A stretch of DNA of 64,000 nt from NCBI RefSeq assembly GCF_002381345.1, contig NZ_CP020660.1:1054001-1118000 (forward strand). Direction: 5' to 3'. The notes beneath the pieces were generated by a model. It did not search any database and was not told the DNA's origin. It worked only from the letters and a program-made list of their open reading frames with translations. Positions 30,363 through 41,642 of this stretch are shown here, in pieces. Each line of letters opens with the position of its first letter. The stretch's first letter is position 1. A program made the position numbers and the translations under genes. This stretch comes from Candidatus Enterovibrio altilux (GTDB lineage Bacteria > Pseudomonadota > Gammaproteobacteria > Enterobacterales > Vibrionaceae).

Positions 30363-31037
30363 ATGAAAAATTTTCTCATTGCCCCTTCGATCCTATCGGC
30401 GGATTTTGCACGTTTAGGTGAAGACGTTGAAAGAGTATTGGCTGCAGGTGCCGATGTCATTCACTTTGATGTCATGGATAACCATTATGTACCTAATCTT
30501 ACGTTTGGCGCTCCTATTTGTAAAGCACTTCGTGATTACGGTATCATTGCGCCAATTGACGTGCATTTAATGGTGAAACCTGTAGATCGCATTATCCCGG
30601 ATTTTGCTAATGCGGGTGCCAGCATTATCACTTTCCACGTGGAAGCAAGCAATAATGTTGATTATACTCTGCAATTAATTAAAAAAAATGGTTGCAAAGC
30701 GGGTGTCGTATTTAACCTGGCCACACCGTTATATCACCTTGATTACATTATGGATAAAGTAAATATTATTCTGTTGATGTCTGTTAATCCTGGCTTCAGC
30801 GGTCAGTTATTTATGCCTGAAACTTTAAATAAATTACAAAAAGTACGTCGTCGTATTGACGAGTCTGGTCACGATATTCGCTTAGAGATTGATGGCGGAG
30901 TGAAAGTCAATAATATTCGTGAAATTGCAGAAAATGGTGCAGATATGTTCGTTGTAGGTTCTGCCATTTTCAGTCACTCAGATTATAAAGCGGTGGTTGA
31001 TGAAATGCGAACTGAATTGAGTAGAGTAAGACAATAA
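30363..31037 (+). CDS. rpe: Ribulose-phosphate 3-epimerase
   Basis: Interconverts D-ribulose 5-phosphate and D-xylulose 5-phosphate in the pentose phosphate pathway. 224 residues (E. coli 225), TIM barrel. [15 protein letters not shown]; metal/catalytic [37 protein letters not shown]; and [12 protein letters not shown] with the second catalytic Asp. Small departures from family consensus: ITFHVEAS (usually HPEA), FNLATP (usually NPATP), NPGFSGQ (usually NPGFGGQ), which may be relaxed positions. Normally in a dam-rpe-gph-trpS operon; here it stands alone with IS on both sides, and trpS lies 25 kb away. Confidence 0.95.
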   Translation: MKNFLIAPSILSADFARLGEDVERVLAAGADVIHFDVMDNHYVPNLTFGAPICKALRDYGIIAPIDVHLMVKPVDRIIPDFANAGASIITFHVEASNNVDYTLQLIKKNGCKAGVVFNLATPLYHLDYIMDKVNIILLMSVNPGFSGQLFMPETLNKLQKVRRRIDESGHDIRLEIDGGVKVNNIREIAENGADMFVVGSAIFSHSDYKAVVDEMRTELSRVRQ

Positions 31038-31052
31038 TTGATGACTGTGAAA

Positions 31053-32187
31053 GGTTTTATTTTTTTAACTTTAGTTCAGATAGTAAATTTTTACATAATG
31101 CGCTATTAGACAATGATTGTTGCGTGAGGCATGCTTAGTACTATTAGCTTATTTAACGTTTTCATTATAGCATAGGTTTCGCTAGTTTGATCTGTGTGTT
31201 TCTTTAGGCTCAATGTTCCTTCAAGTAGTTTTTTAATTCTAAACTCTTGCTATCTTTGCTATGGAATGTCTATAGTAACTATGCCTTGTTTTCAATGCTG
31301 ATTGGAGTCGTTGGTTTAATACGACGGGTTTCGTAACATTGGCTGGAATCGTAAGCACCATTGTGTGATATTTTATTTACTCTTAGATGGCTTTATTTGA
31401 GCCAGTTAGATAGCACTTCATCGTCAGTTATATTTGATGTCCTTAACTCAGTAGCAATGATTGCAGACGTACTTATATTTACCGCTAAATTTAATTTGCG
31501 TCAGACCCGCAGCTTCTTATCAGTGCCATGTTTTTTACTTTCCATGTACTGTCACCGTAAGACTTTGAGTTCCGTAGAATCAATAGCTAAGTGTGGGATG
31601 GTTGCTTTATTCTTCGCTTTGAACATGACGTTAATAATTTTGATTCGCTTGCTCATGCATGAATAGTGAGGGCATGATAATGGCAGTTTAACAAGTTTGA
31701 AAACTTAATGAATTAATCCTTGCATACCTTTTAATGGTATCGAAAACATGCATTTAGCCATGAGAACCGTAGTAATGACTAAATCGCCCAATAAACGAAA
31801 TTTTTATGATTATTTTGTTTAGTTTTATTTTATAGCTGAATGACTTTTCCTCAATTCAGAATGTGAATGAGCCACGATGGATTAAAGCTTAATTATACTG
31901 CTTTTCGTTAACTGTTTAAAATGTTGATTGAAAGTTTAGCTCCCTTATTTAAAAAATAAAAAAATTTAAAATAAATATTTTTTAGCAAAGACAGCAATGA
32001 TTCGTGTTAAACATTACTGAAAAAAACATTGATCCTAAGGAATTACACAATTCAGATTAGTGAAACCTATGCCATGATAAAAGCGTTAAATAAATTAATA
32101 AAGCTAAGTATGCCTAAAACTAAAGCGATTATTTAAGGGTGAATCATGCGGAGATTTACTATTTGAATTCAAATTATGAAATAGAAC
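31053..32187 (-). mobile_element. IS903-group element, minus, with inverted 3' tail (long-repeat form)
   Basis: Right end ggttttatttttttaactt starts 15 bases after the rpe stop. The transposase is minus, with two deletions (about 80 bp near 31320 and one near 31905). The left end near 31955 passes into a plus-strand 3' tail to 32187. Both outer borders are 3' ends, mirror image of the copy at 28932. The open stretch 31361-31666 is on the non-coding strand of the transposase. Confidence 0.75.
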
Positions 32188-32681
32188 CATGGTGAAGGTG
32201 AATAGCAAATAAAAAAGCATGGCTTGATGGCGAAGTGCTGCTTAATGTATTCAAACAGACCTGCCGAAGAATCAATGCAATATTAGGCGGTGATGATTGC
32301 GACCTAAATAGTGTTAGGAAACCGTTTGTATTAAACGGACGGTTCCATTTATTTCACGAAGAAAAGGAATCATTTTTTCAAAACGAAAGAATACGGGTAA
32401 TTTCATTATCAGTTATTAGAAATTATAGGGCTTAAATAGACATTGAAAAATGAGGTATGATTACCGTAAACGTTCCCTATCAGAGACGGCAATGTTCCGA
32501 GTAAAAAATCGTTCAGAGGGACATTGATCCTAAAAAATTATAATGTGAGATTGGCGAAAGCTATGCCATGACAAAAGTGTTAAATAACTAAGCAAAGTTA
32601 GGCATGCCGAAAATGAAAGCATTCGTCTAATAGTAGATCATGTTGAAATTTGCTATTTGTACTTAAATTAGGAAAAAAATC
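32188..32681 (+). mobile_element. IS903-group element, 3' half
   Basis: Begins within the GEGEW block (ggtgaaggtgaatagcaaat), has an internal deletion of the KRRVWRKLHLAVD region, then reads on to a recognisable right end (...cttaaattaggaaaaaaa) 45 bases upstream of frdA. Confidence 0.75.
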
Positions 32682-32726
32682 GCGTTTTGCATTATTTTAT
32701 TTTTAATAATCTTCTGGAGGATAGCT

Positions 32727-34538
32727 GTGAAAACTATGACCACAGATATCGCTATAATTGGCGCCGGTGGTTCAGGCTTGCGTGCTGCCATTGCTGCTGC
32801 CGAAGCAGATCCAAATTTAAAAATTTCACTAATTTCTAAGGTTTACCCAATGCGTTCCCACACCGTGGCCGCAGAGGGTGGTTCTGCCGCTGTCATCAAA
32901 GATGCAGATAGCCTTGACAACCATTTTAATGATACCGTTGGTGGTGGTGATTGGCTTTGTGAACAGGATGTTGTTGAATATTTTGTTGAAAATGCCACTC
33001 GCGAAATGATCCAATTGGAACAGTGGGGTTGTCCATGGAGCCGCAAAGGAAACGGGAGTGTTAACATTCGTCGTTTTGGTGGTATGAAAGTAGAACGCAC
33101 GTGGTTTGCTGCAGATAAAACAGGCTTTCACATGTTGCACACTCTGTTCCAAACATCAATTAAATATACACAAATAAATCGGCTAGATGAATATTTCGTG
33201 GTCGATTTATTGGTTGTTGATAATAAAATACAAGGTCTGGTTACGATCCATATGGCTGAAGGTGATCTAATTTATATTAAAGCAAAAGCGATCATTTTAG
33301 CAACCGGCGGGGCAGGTCGTGTTTATAACTGTAACACTAACGGTGGTATTGTAACTGGCGATGGTATGGCGATGGCTTATCGTCATGGTGTCGCACTGCG
33401 TGATATGGAATTTGTGCAGTATCACCCAACAGGCTTACCTGGCACAGGTATTTTGATGACCGAAGGTTGTCGAGGTGAAGGTGGAATTATCGTGAATAAA
33501 CACGGTTACCGTTACCTGCAAGACTATGGCATGGGTCCTGAAACACCAGTAGGTCAGCCTAAAAATAAATACATGGAGCTGGGTCCGCGTGACAAAGTTT
33601 CACAAGCATTCTGGCATGAGCAGAAAAAAGGTAACACTATAAAACACTTGCGAGGTGATGTGGTAATGCTTGACCTTCGTCATCTTGGAGAAAAAAATCT
33701 TAATGAACGTCTTCCTTTCATCTGTGAATTAGCAAAAGCATACGTCAATGTTGATCCTGCTAAAGAACTAATTCCAATTCGTCCAACTGCACACTATACC
33801 ATGGGTGGTATTGAGACCAATGGGCAATGTGAAACTTCAATCAAAGGTTTGTTAGCTGTGGGTGAATGCTCATCTATTGGCCTTCATGGTGCAAACCGTT
33901 TAGGGTCTAACTCACTGGCCGAGCTTGTTGTATTTGGTCGTGTTGCAGGTGAAGGTGCTGTAAAATGGACACGTAGATTCGCAGGTTGGAATGACAATGA
34001 GATTGCACGTCAGGTGCAAGAGGTTGAAGCTCGTATTCATATACTAATGAATCAAGAAGGCGAAGAAAACTGGGCTAATATCCGTACAGAAATGGGTCAT
34101 TGTATGGAGGCAGGCTGTGGTATTTATCGCCGTGAAGATTGGATTCAAAAAACCATAAATAAACTGACTGAACTGAAAGCCCGCTATAAACGCATTAGTA
34201 TTAAAGATAAAGGTAAGGTGTTCAACACTGATCTTCTTTATGCCATTGAAGTGGGTTATGGCCTAGAAGTAGCAGAATCAATGGTACACTCTGCTTTGCA
34301 ACGTCGAGAGTCTCGTGGTGCTCATCAACGTTTAGACGAAGCTTATACGGAACGTGATGATGTGAATTTTCTTCAGCACTCACTTGCATTCTATAACCAA
34401 GATGCAGCACCAATTATTAAATATAGCGACGTGAAAATAACGAAATCTCAACCCAAAGTTCGTCTATATGGAGCTGCGGCAGAAGAAGCTGAAACTGCTG
34501 CAAAGCAGGCTGAGAAAGCTGATAAGGAACGGGTATAA
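32727..34538 (+). CDS. frdA: Fumarate reductase flavoprotein subunit FrdA
   Basis: Catalytic subunit of the quinol:fumarate reductase, which reduces fumarate with electrons from menaquinol in anaerobic respiration. 603 residues (602 in E. coli). FAD dinucleotide fold [12 protein letters not shown] at 10-21; covalent FAD attachment His45 in [10 protein letters not shown]; capping domain; active-site [41 protein letters not shown] 32727 is 7 bases after ctggagga, which supports it over the ATG at 32736. First gene of a tight operon: frdB overlaps its stop. The dead IS ends only 45 bases upstream, so the normal FNR/ArcA-type control region is absent. Confidence 0.97.
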   Translation: MKTMTTDIAIIGAGGSGLRAAIAAAEADPNLKISLISKVYPMRSHTVAAEGGSAAVIKDADSLDNHFNDTVGGGDWLCEQDVVEYFVENATREMIQLEQWGCPWSRKGNGSVNIRRFGGMKVERTWFAADKTGFHMLHTLFQTSIKYTQINRLDEYFVVDLLVVDNKIQGLVTIHMAEGDLIYIKAKAIILATGGAGRVYNCNTNGGIVTGDGMAMAYRHGVALRDMEFVQYHPTGLPGTGILMTEGCRGEGGIIVNKHGYRYLQDYGMGPETPVGQPKNKYMELGPRDKVSQAFWHEQKKGNTIKHLRGDVVMLDLRHLGEKNLNERLPFICELAKAYVNVDPAKELIPIRPTAHYTMGGIETNGQCETSIKGLLAVGECSSIGLHGANRLGSNSLAELVVFGRVAGEGAVKWTRRFAGWNDNEIARQVQEVEARIHILMNQEGEENWANIRTEMGHCMEAGCGIYRREDWIQKTINKLTELKARYKRISIKDKGKVFNTDLLYAIEVGYGLEVAESMVHSALQRRESRGAHQRLDEAYTERDDVNFLQHSLAFYNQDAAPIIKYSDVKITKSQPKVRLYGAAAEEAETAAKQAEKADKERV

Positions 34539-35296
34539 TGTCAGCTAATTACATCAAAAAAATAAGCGTTCTTCGCTACGATCCATCGAAGGATGAAGAA
34601 CCACATCATCAAATTTTCGACGTGCCATTTGATGACACAATGTCTGTACTAGATGCGCTGGGTTACATTAAAGATAACCTCCACAAAGATTTGTCTTACC
34701 GCTGGTCTTGCCGAATGGCGATTTGTGGCTCTTGTGGTCTTATGATTAATAACATGCCTAAGCTGGCATGTAAAGTTTTTCTGCGTAATTGCCCAGATGG
34801 CGTCACCCTTGAACCACTGGCGAATTTTCCAATAGAGAAAGATTTGATCGTTGATATGACGTCATTTATAGAACGTCTTGAAGCGATCAAACCATACATC
34901 ATTGGTAACGATCGTAAACTGGCAGATGGTCCAAACAAGCAAACACCTAAACAAATGGCACGTTACAAACAGTTTGCCGACTGTATCAATTGCGGCCTTT
35001 GCTATGCTGCGTGCCCTCAGTTTGGTCTAAATTCTGAGTTTATTGGTCCTGCTGCCTTAACATTGGCGCATCGCTATAACCTTGACAGCCGTGATAACGG
35101 GACTAAAGAACGCATGAAATTGATTAATGGTAAAAATGGTGCATGGGGTTGTACCTTTGTGGGTTACTGTTCTACCGTGTGCCCTAAAAGCGTTGACCCA
35201 GCAGCTGCTGTTAATCAGGGTAAGGTAGCGTCGTCCCAAGACTTCGTGATTGCGATGCTACAATCTGCGAGTTTATTAAAGAAAGTGGAGGCATAA
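34538..35296 (+). CDS. frdB: Fumarate reductase iron-sulfur subunit FrdB
   Basis: Electron-transfer subunit between menaquinol at FrdCD and FAD in FrdA. 252 residues. N-terminal 2Fe-2S domain with [10 protein letters not shown] and a fourth Cys in KLACKV. C-terminal ferredoxin domain with [12 protein letters not shown] (4Fe-4S) and [17 protein letters not shown] (3Fe-4S plus shared ligands). The start ATG shares its A with the frdA stop (taatg), indicating translational coupling. Slightly longer than E. coli FrdB (244) at the C-terminus. Confidence 0.97.
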   Translation: MSANYIKKISVLRYDPSKDEEPHHQIFDVPFDDTMSVLDALGYIKDNLHKDLSYRWSCRMAICGSCGLMINNMPKLACKVFLRNCPDGVTLEPLANFPIEKDLIVDMTSFIERLEAIKPYIIGNDRKLADGPNKQTPKQMARYKQFADCINCGLCYAACPQFGLNSEFIGPAALTLAHRYNLDSRDNGTKERMKLINGKNGAWGCTFVGYCSTVCPKSVDPAAAVNQGKVASSQDFVIAMLQSASLLKKVEA

Positions 35297-35298
35297 GA

Positions 35299-35682
35299 GT
35301 GTCTAACCGTAAACCTTACATTCGTGAGATGAGACGTACTTGGTGGAAAGACAATCCTTTCTACTGTATGTACATGATACGTGAAGCTACTGTCTTGCCT
35401 CTAATTTTTTTTACCGCATTCCTCACCTTTGGTGTAGGCAGCTTAGCAATGGGTGAAAGCGCATGGCAACGCTGGTTGAATTTTATGGCGAACCCAGTGG
35501 TGATTGCAATGGATATTGTGGCATTGCTTGGCAGCTTATACCATGCGCAGACTTTTTTCAGTATGATGCCGCAAGTAATGCCAATCCGTATCAAAGGTCA
35601 AAAATTTAACAACAAAATCATGGTGCTAGCTCAATGGGCAGTAGTTGTGATGATCTCAACTGTCATTCTTCTTGTGGTTTAA
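35299..35682 (+). CDS. frdC: Fumarate reductase membrane anchor FrdC
   Basis: Membrane anchor that with FrdD binds menaquinol. 127 residues (131 in E. coli), three membrane helices (about 28-50, 66-88, 104-126). Conserved [20 protein letters not shown], including the Glu that takes part in quinol deprotonation, and [15 protein letters not shown] with the anchor His. Starts GTG 35299, two bases after frdB, with ggaggcat upstream. Confidence 0.94.
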   Translation: MSNRKPYIREMRRTWWKDNPFYCMYMIREATVLPLIFFTAFLTFGVGSLAMGESAWQRWLNFMANPVVIAMDIVALLGSLYHAQTFFSMMPQVMPIRIKGQKFNNKIMVLAQWAVVVMISTVILLVV

Positions 35683-35707
35683 TACCATACATGTAAGGAG
35701 AGCAAAC

Positions 35708-36070
35708 ATGATTGACTTGAATCCAAAACGTTCTGACGAACCAGTATGGTGGAGTCTATTTGGCGCTGGTGGTACTTGGTTTGCAATGGTCACGCCTGTA
35801 ACCATTCTGGTTTTAGGCATTATGGCTCCACTGGGTATGCTAGATGTGGAAGCACTAAGCTACGAGCGTGCCATCGGTTTTGTAATGAGTTTCATTGGTG
35901 CGTTGTTCACTATTAGTACATTAGCTTTGCCTATGTGGCATGCGATGCACCGGCTGCACCATGGTATACACGACCTGAAATTTCACACTGGAACCACAGG
36001 TAAGATTGTGTGCTACGCGATTGCTTTTTTAGTAACAGCACTGGCAGTGATTTTTATCTGCATCATTTAA
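35708..36070 (+). CDS. frdD: Fumarate reductase membrane anchor FrdD
   Basis: Second anchor subunit. 120 residues (119 in E. coli). The start is ATG 35708, set by taaggag 6 bases upstream; the longer in-frame extension overlapping frdC is rejected. [23 protein letters not shown] is the family N-terminus. Three helices; [13 protein letters not shown] is the conserved cytoplasmic motif. Last gene of the operon; no clear terminator follows. Confidence 0.93.
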   Translation: MIDLNPKRSDEPVWWSLFGAGGTWFAMVTPVTILVLGIMAPLGMLDVEALSYERAIGFVMSFIGALFTISTLALPMWHAMHRLHHGIHDLKFHTGTTGKIVCYAIAFLVTALAVIFICII

Positions 36071-36422
36071 TGATAGTAAGCATAAAAAAATATTTTTTGG
36101 TACCTTTTTGATAAGATTAATTTAGTGATGTATCAACATCAACATCAACATCAACTAAAGCCTGGTTCATTTTTTTAGTATTTCAGGATTGAAAAATGAT
36201 CCACTCCTTTGCGCGGGTATAAAGTCAAATTTTTTATTTAGTAAACGGAGACTATTACCACTCAATTGCCATGTATACAAGTGATGAAGCACACACTCTA
36301 GCAGCGGTACAGTGACTGTGGCGTCATAGGCAAATGTAGTGGATTATTATTCATATGACAAGCTATGGATCAAAATAACGCGGCCACGTTCATAGCATAA
36401 CTTTTATATTAAAGAATATACT
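36071..36422. other. Spacer after frdD
   Basis: About 350 bases with a short tandem repeat (36132-36155, listed separately) and otherwise nothing recognised. epmA/efp, often near frd, are not seen. Confidence 0.4.
36132..36155. repeat. Tandem repeat, 6-bp unit (atcaac) 4 copies
   Basis: Perfect array 61 bases after the frdD stop. Confidence 0.95.
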
Positions 36423-37469
36423 TGTTTTGTTCCCTAGTTCGAGTTCAGATAGTAAATTCAACATTATTTATTATTGGACGCTCGTTTTTGTTTTAAACAT
36501 ACTTAGTCCTGTAAGCTTATTTAACGATTTTATCATTGCATAGAGTTCGCCAACCTGAGCATTGTGATCCCTTAGGCGCTCTGTCCCTCCGAATAGCTTT
36601 TTGATTTAAAATATTACCGTATCTGACAGGAACATTTATGGTAACCATACTTCTCTTTTTAATGTTGATTGGAACCGTAGGACTTCTGGTAACCAAACTC
36701 TAAATTATGTGTATGATCTTTTTTCTAACAAGTTGCATCTCTCCATGGTGGCATGATTGGAACCGTTTATTTAATACGAAAGGTTTCGTAATATTGTTTG
36801 GTGTGTAAACACTGTCGCCTCATGTCTCATTTATTTTTCAAAAAAATTTATTTAAATAAATTAGGTAAAACTTCATCTTAGTCACATTTAATGAACTTAA
36901 CTCAGCAGCAATGATTTCATGCGCATTGATGTTGATAACTAAATATAACTTGCGGTATACTATCTATTTTTCATCAGTGTCATGCTTTTTTCACTTATCA
37001 TTCTTCTTAACGGTAGACTTTGAGTACTGTGGAATCAATGGCTAAGTGCTGGATGGTTCCTTGATTTTTTATTGTGCACATGAGGTTAATCATCCTAGTT
37101 CGCTTGTTAATGTATGAATAGCAAGGATATGCTAATGGTAGTTGCATAAATTTAAAAATAAAATTAATGAATTCTTCGTTAACCTCTCCATGGCATTAAA
37201 AATACGCATTTAATTATAGGGCCATCGCACTGAATCAGTCGCTAAATAAACGAGGTCTCTCATGATGACTCTACTTAGTTTGATTCCACAACTGAATGTC
37301 TTCTGCATAAATCCAGAATATTAGTGAACAGTGATTGATTAAAATTTGATTATACTGCTTTCAGTTAGTTGTTTTGTAGCGAAATTTATCCGTAGATCTA
37401 GATATTTCAGTAAACCTAGCTATTTAGAGTGTAAATTGATAATTTAGTTTTTTGATGTAGTGAATAAAA
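36423..37469 (-). mobile_element. IS903-group element, minus, full length
   Basis: Right end ttgttttgttccctagttcg, left end ...tttgatgtagtgaataaaa. Transposase blocks alignable throughout, with many stops and indels. Confidence 0.8.
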
Positions 37470-37480
37470 CTCCTGTACGT

Positions 37481-37600
37481 GGCTTTATTTACTCATTTTA
37501 ATTCAGATGAGAAGTTCCAATATAGTTAACTATTAGCCGTTTCTTTATTTGATACATTCGTAGCCTACTAAGTTGGAATACATAACTTAAGTAAAACCAT
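37481..37600 (-). mobile_element. IS903-group element, 3'-end fragment
   Basis: ggctttatttactcatttta followed by sequence matching the last about 110 bases of the IS in minus orientation. It lies 11 bases from the previous copy and fades out toward marC. The remaining 200 bases to marC are featureless. Confidence 0.55.
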
Positions 37601-37798
37601 TACCTACATTTGGAGTCAGTGTCAATCTGTATAGTTTAGTGATGATGTGTCGTACCCATGACATCAATTATAAGTATTACTTCACGCATTGATTTGCAGC
37701 ATTGTTCAAGCACTCCATAGACCATTTATGTTGAATCTAATTCCTTATAATATTGATCTGAATGGCATTCAGTAGGGCTTTACTATGTTCTGAAACGT

Positions 37799-38422
37799 TT
37801 ACAAAGAGTAAAAATCTAATATGCCTTGAAGTAAATTACTGGTGGCAACAGCGGCAAGAATGAGTCCCATAATGCGGTTGATGATGGAGGCGCCAACGTG
37901 ACCAATAATTTTATGAATAAAATTAGCACCTAGTAGTAGCATAAGGGTAATAAGCAGTACTAAGAACATAATTCCGGCAGTTATCACTTGCTCTGTAACA
38001 GCAAAACGGTTGTTGTCTGTTAGCATAACGATAGCCATCATTGCGCCGGGAGAGGCTATTGATGGTACGGCTAGTGGGTATACAGCAGTGGCGGCAAGAT
38101 CTGCTTGAGATAATTTACCTAATTTTTCATTTTGATCTGGTTTACTTTCTCCAAAGATCATTGTGAGTGCGAATAAGAGTAAGACAAGCCCTCCTGCGGC
38201 TTGAAAGGCTGGAAGTGGGATCTGCATTGCTTCCAGCAAAAATTGACCAGCAACGAGAAAAAATAACAAGATGCACAATGAAATTAAGATTGCTTTAAAT
38301 GCGATGAAGCGACGTTCTTTCCTTGTCATATTGCTTGTTTGCGAAAGGTAAATTGGAACGGATCCTATGGGATCAATAACAGCCCAAAGTACAACGAATT
38401 GAGTGATGAGTAAATTTAGCAA
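37799..38422 (-). CDS. MarC/UPF0056 family integral membrane protein
   Basis: Six-helix inner-membrane protein of the MarC/NAAT family. 207 residues, standard length. LWAVIDPIGSVPIYLS in helix 1 is the family signature, repeated in the second half as YPLAVPSIASPGAMMAIVML. INRIMGLILAAVATSNLLQGI is the C-terminal helix. Function is not settled in the family; MarC itself is not an antibiotic efflux pump, and an archaeal homologue transports amino acids. Stands alone between IS copies, no stops, so apparently under selection. Confidence 0.88.
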   Translation of the reverse strand: MLNLLITQFVVLWAVIDPIGSVPIYLSQTSNMTRKERRFIAFKAILISLCILLFFLVAGQFLLEAMQIPLPAFQAAGGLVLLLFALTMIFGESKPDQNEKLGKLSQADLAATAVYPLAVPSIASPGAMMAIVMLTDNNRFAVTEQVITAGIMFLVLLITLMLLLGANFIHKIIGHVGASIINRIMGLILAAVATSNLLQGILDFYSL

Positions 38423-38594
38423 GGTGGCTTCCTGATAAATACTGAGACGTCGAAATTATGCTCACTATATTAAGTAAGCAGTAAGTTCGAATTATATCAG
38501 GAATTCAAATACTTTTATTGTAGAAGAGTAATAGCTTATGTACGAATTTTTAATTTTTTAATTTGTGGTAAAGTGTTATCGTATGTGCTTTTAT

Positions 38595-39795
38595 TGGCTT
38601 TATTTTACGTATACCTAGCCCTGCTAGCTTATTTAACGCTTCTATCATGGCGTAGGTTTTTCTAATTTGAGTATTGTAATCCCTCCAGATCAATGGTCCT
38701 CAGAGTAGTTTTGACGCGAAACATTGTCGCTTTTGATAGGATATGTTTATGGTAACCGTACCTCGTTTTTCAATGTAGATTGGAACGGCGGAATATCTAG
38801 TAACTGATCGCCAAATTACGCGAATAACCACGTTTTTAAAAAATTATTCTTTTTTGGAGGTATGAGTGGAACCGCTCGCTTAATACGAAGGGTTTCGTAA
38901 CATTGTCTGGTGTTTTAAGCACCATCAGCTGATATTTTATTAATTTTCCGGCGGGCTAAGCTAGGCAGTTCTTGACTGTTAGTCAGATGTGATCCGCTTA
39001 ATGCAGCAGCAATTATTTTATGCGTATTGATATCTATTGCTACATGTAACTTGCGCCAGACTCGCTGTTTTCCATCAATACCATGATTTGTGACTTCCCA
39101 TCTTCTTTCACCGTAGGCTTTGAGTCCCGTAGAATCAATGGCTAAGTTATGAGTGCTTCCTTTATTCTGCGTCTTGAGCGTGACGTTAATTGTTTTGGTT
39201 CGCTTGCTAATGCATGAATAGTGAGGGTATGACAAAGGTAGTTGAACAAATTTGAAAACAGGATTAATGAATCCGGGTAGATTTCTCAATGGCATTAAAA
39301 ATATGCATTTAACCATGAGGCTCGTCGTAATGGCTAAATCGCTAAATGAACGAGGTCTCCCATAGTTACCCTGTTTAGTTTAACTCCATAGCTGAATAGC
39401 TTCTTCATTCAGTCAGAATGTTAGTGAATCACGATTGATTAAAGCTTGATTATGCTACTTCCAGTTAGTAGTTTTGTAGTGAAATGATTCATAGATCTGA
39501 ATATTTAAGTGATCCTAACTGTTTAGAGTCTGGATTAAAATTGAGTTCTCTTATGTAAAAAATAAAGCCGGTTATCATAAACGTTCCATAGCAGAGGCAG
39601 CAATAGCGCAAGTAAAAAAATACTCGAAGGGACATTGAGTCTAATGAATCACACAACTCATATTAATGAAATTTATGCTATAATAAAAGTATTAAATAAG
39701 TCTGGTAAGACTAGGTATGCCTAATACGAAAGTGATTATCTAATAGCGCATCATGTTGAGATTTGCTATCTAAACTCGAATTAGGAAACAAAGCC
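38595..39795 (-). mobile_element. IS903-group element, minus, with inverted 3' tail; best-kept transposase fragment
   Basis: The right end at 38595 (ggctttattttacgtatacc) has lost about 60 inner bases. The transposase is minus, with an open 133-codon piece (39316-38915): VKCIFLMPLRNLPGFINPVF, KTINVTLKTQNKGSTHNLAI, DSTGLKAYGERRWEVTNHG, DINTHKIIAAALSGSHLT. The catalytic Asp of DSTG is present. The left end aataaagcc (to 39569) joins a plus 3' tail ending aattaggaaacaaagcc at 39795. Confidence 0.82.
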
Positions 39796-40295
39796 TCTTT
39801 GGCATGCTGTGCCTACTGATTAGCAATCACTACTATGTTGAGCATTTGGGAAAGATAGATTTATTGGTGTAATATCGTTTTCATTCTATGGGTATGATTA
39901 CATCTGATTAATTACCGTAAAAAATATGAACGGAATAGATTGCCAGATACTAATTAAAATGGTTGTCCTTATGTTGTCTTAGTGTGATGTATAATACGTT
40001 ACTAATAAATGCATAATTTTAGTCACATTGTTTCCAGTATTTGTGTTAGGTTATTTTTTTATTAGTCTTTAATGTAGGCAGCGTTAAATATGCATTGTTT
40101 TTTTTAGTTCTTTTTTATTTACAGGTAAGGTTAACTAACCTGAACTTAACACAATGAATGAACTAAATGTCTGACTATTTTAAAAAATTATTGATTGAAT
40201 AAAAACTTAAGCATTACTAATTTATATGCCGTTTGCATTGATTGGGGTGACTTCGTTCAGACTCTTTCCCCTGCAAGAAAAACAAATTTTTTTGT
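39796..40295. other. Spacer left of psd 3' region
   Basis: About 500 bases, very AT-rich, stops in all frames. No gene, RNA or IS identified. Confidence 0.4.
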
Positions 40296-40412
40296 TTAAT
40301 TAGAGTTTAGATAAAAGCCTTTCAAGTTTCATGATTAGTTAAATTATTTTTATTTGAACATACCTAGCCCTGTCAATTTACTTAGCACTGTTATCATTAC
40401 TTAAAATTTCTC
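40296..40412 (-). mobile_element. IS903-group element, 3'-end fragment
   Basis: Matches the 3' end of the element in minus orientation (tagagtttagataaaagc ... catacctagccctgtcaattt) without the outermost terminus. It stops abruptly. Confidence 0.55.
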
Positions 40413-40470
40413 AATGAAGGTATATAAAATTTTTAGTATGAAATAATCATTATCCATTAAGAACAAACTG

Positions 40471-40513
40471 CGTATCATACAATAAATTAATATATTCTTT
40501 ATTGTATGATACG
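40471..40513. repeat. Perfect 16-bp inverted repeat near the psd 3' end
   Basis: cgtatcatacaataaa (40471-40486) and its exact complement (40498-40513) flank an 11-base AT loop. It is 105 bases beyond the psd stop on psd's downstream side. No T-run adjoins, so it is not a canonical terminator; it could still protect the transcript 3' end. Confidence 0.8.
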
Positions 40514-40617
40514 ATAAGCATACCATTTGTAATGATGTACTTTTTTATTTTTAAATAAATTTTAGGTTTAAAAAAAGGATAATAATACTTTCTACATCAA
40601 AGACTCAATATTTGCTG

Positions 40618-41529
40618 TTATGCAGGCTGAGCTCCATTTGAATCTTTGTTTTGCATCGATACACTCTCCTTTGTTTGGTATGCATAAATCTCACCCATAT
40701 ATGCTGGCGCGTTAGGTATAATGCTGTCGTCGAATCGAATCGCACCTTGTGGGAACAAGTTAATTACGGTTGAACCAAGATTAAAACGACCCATTTCTTG
40801 ACCTTTTTTAAAAGAGACTGCTTGCGCGCCTTCTATTGGGTAGTCCCAACGACGAATGCTTTGGTCTGTTGGCGTCGTAATTGTGCCAGCCCATGTCGTT
40901 TCAATGCTACCAACAATTGTTGCTCCTATAAGAATTTGTGCTAGAGATCCAAATGCCGTATTAAAAATACAGACAACACGTTCATTACGCGCAAACAGGT
41001 TAGGTACGTTTTTTGTCGTCAATGGACTCACTGAGAACAAAGTGCCCGGTACGTAAATCATTTGGCGAAGTGTGCCATCACATGGCATATGAATGCGGTG
41101 ATAGTTACCTGGTGATAGATATAAGGTTGCGAATTCACCGTTAGTAAACTCTTTAGCTAATTGTGCATCGCCACCTAGTAACTCACACGCGTCAAACGAG
41201 TGGCCTTTGGCTTGAATTAAGTAACCATCCTCGATCGTGCCAGCTTGACTTATGCATGCATCAGCAGGGTGACTGATAACATTAGGATCAATATTTAAGG
41301 AACGCACACCATCCCTTAATTCGCGTATAAAAAAATCATTGAAAGTAGAATAACTAGCCGGATTAGAATTTTTTGCCTCACTTATGTTGACATTGTATTG
41401 CCGTATAAACCATCTGATCACTGCTGTGGTCAGAAGGCCGGCTTTAGCGGCAGCTAGTTTACCAACAATACGTGTAAGTAAACGTTTTGGTATGCAATAT
41501 TGCATTCCAATTTTTAGATCATTAGACAC
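40618..41529 (-). CDS. psd: Phosphatidylserine decarboxylase
   Basis: Makes phosphatidylethanolamine at the inner membrane. 303 residues (E. coli 322). The proenzyme self-cleaves in the LGST motif ([11 protein letters not shown], about 250-260), where the Ser becomes the pyruvoyl group. Further marks are [28 protein letters not shown] and [16 protein letters not shown] with the catalytic His. The C-terminal tail is shorter than in E. coli. Same strand as rsgA, 113 bases downstream, the usual gammaproteobacterial order psd-rsgA-orn. Confidence 0.95.
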   Translation of the reverse strand: MSNDLKIGMQYCIPKRLLTRIVGKLAAAKAGLLTTAVIRWFIRQYNVNISEAKNSNPASYSTFNDFFIRELRDGVRSLNIDPNVISHPADACISQAGTIEDGYLIQAKGHSFDACELLGGDAQLAKEFTNGEFATLYLSPGNYHRIHMPCDGTLRQMIYVPGTLFSVSPLTTKNVPNLFARNERVVCIFNTAFGSLAQILIGATIVGSIETTWAGTITTPTDQSIRRWDYPIEGAQAVSFKKGQEMGRFNLGSTVINLFPQGAIRFDDSIIPNAPAYMGEIYAYQTKESVSMQNKDSNGAQPA

Positions 41530-41642
41530 GATAATTTCCCTACTTGTCGATAGCCCTCAATTCTTTGAAGACTAAAATAAAAAATAGCATCAACTTACAA
41601 AATTAACTGACTGCTAGCCAGATGTAGTTTAAAAGGGTTTTA

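Noticed and set aside
38915-39316. Open minus-strand frame of 133 codons as a gene
   Set aside because: It is the best-preserved transposase fragment, but the C-terminal catalytic half is out of frame or stopped; kept as part of the mobile element.
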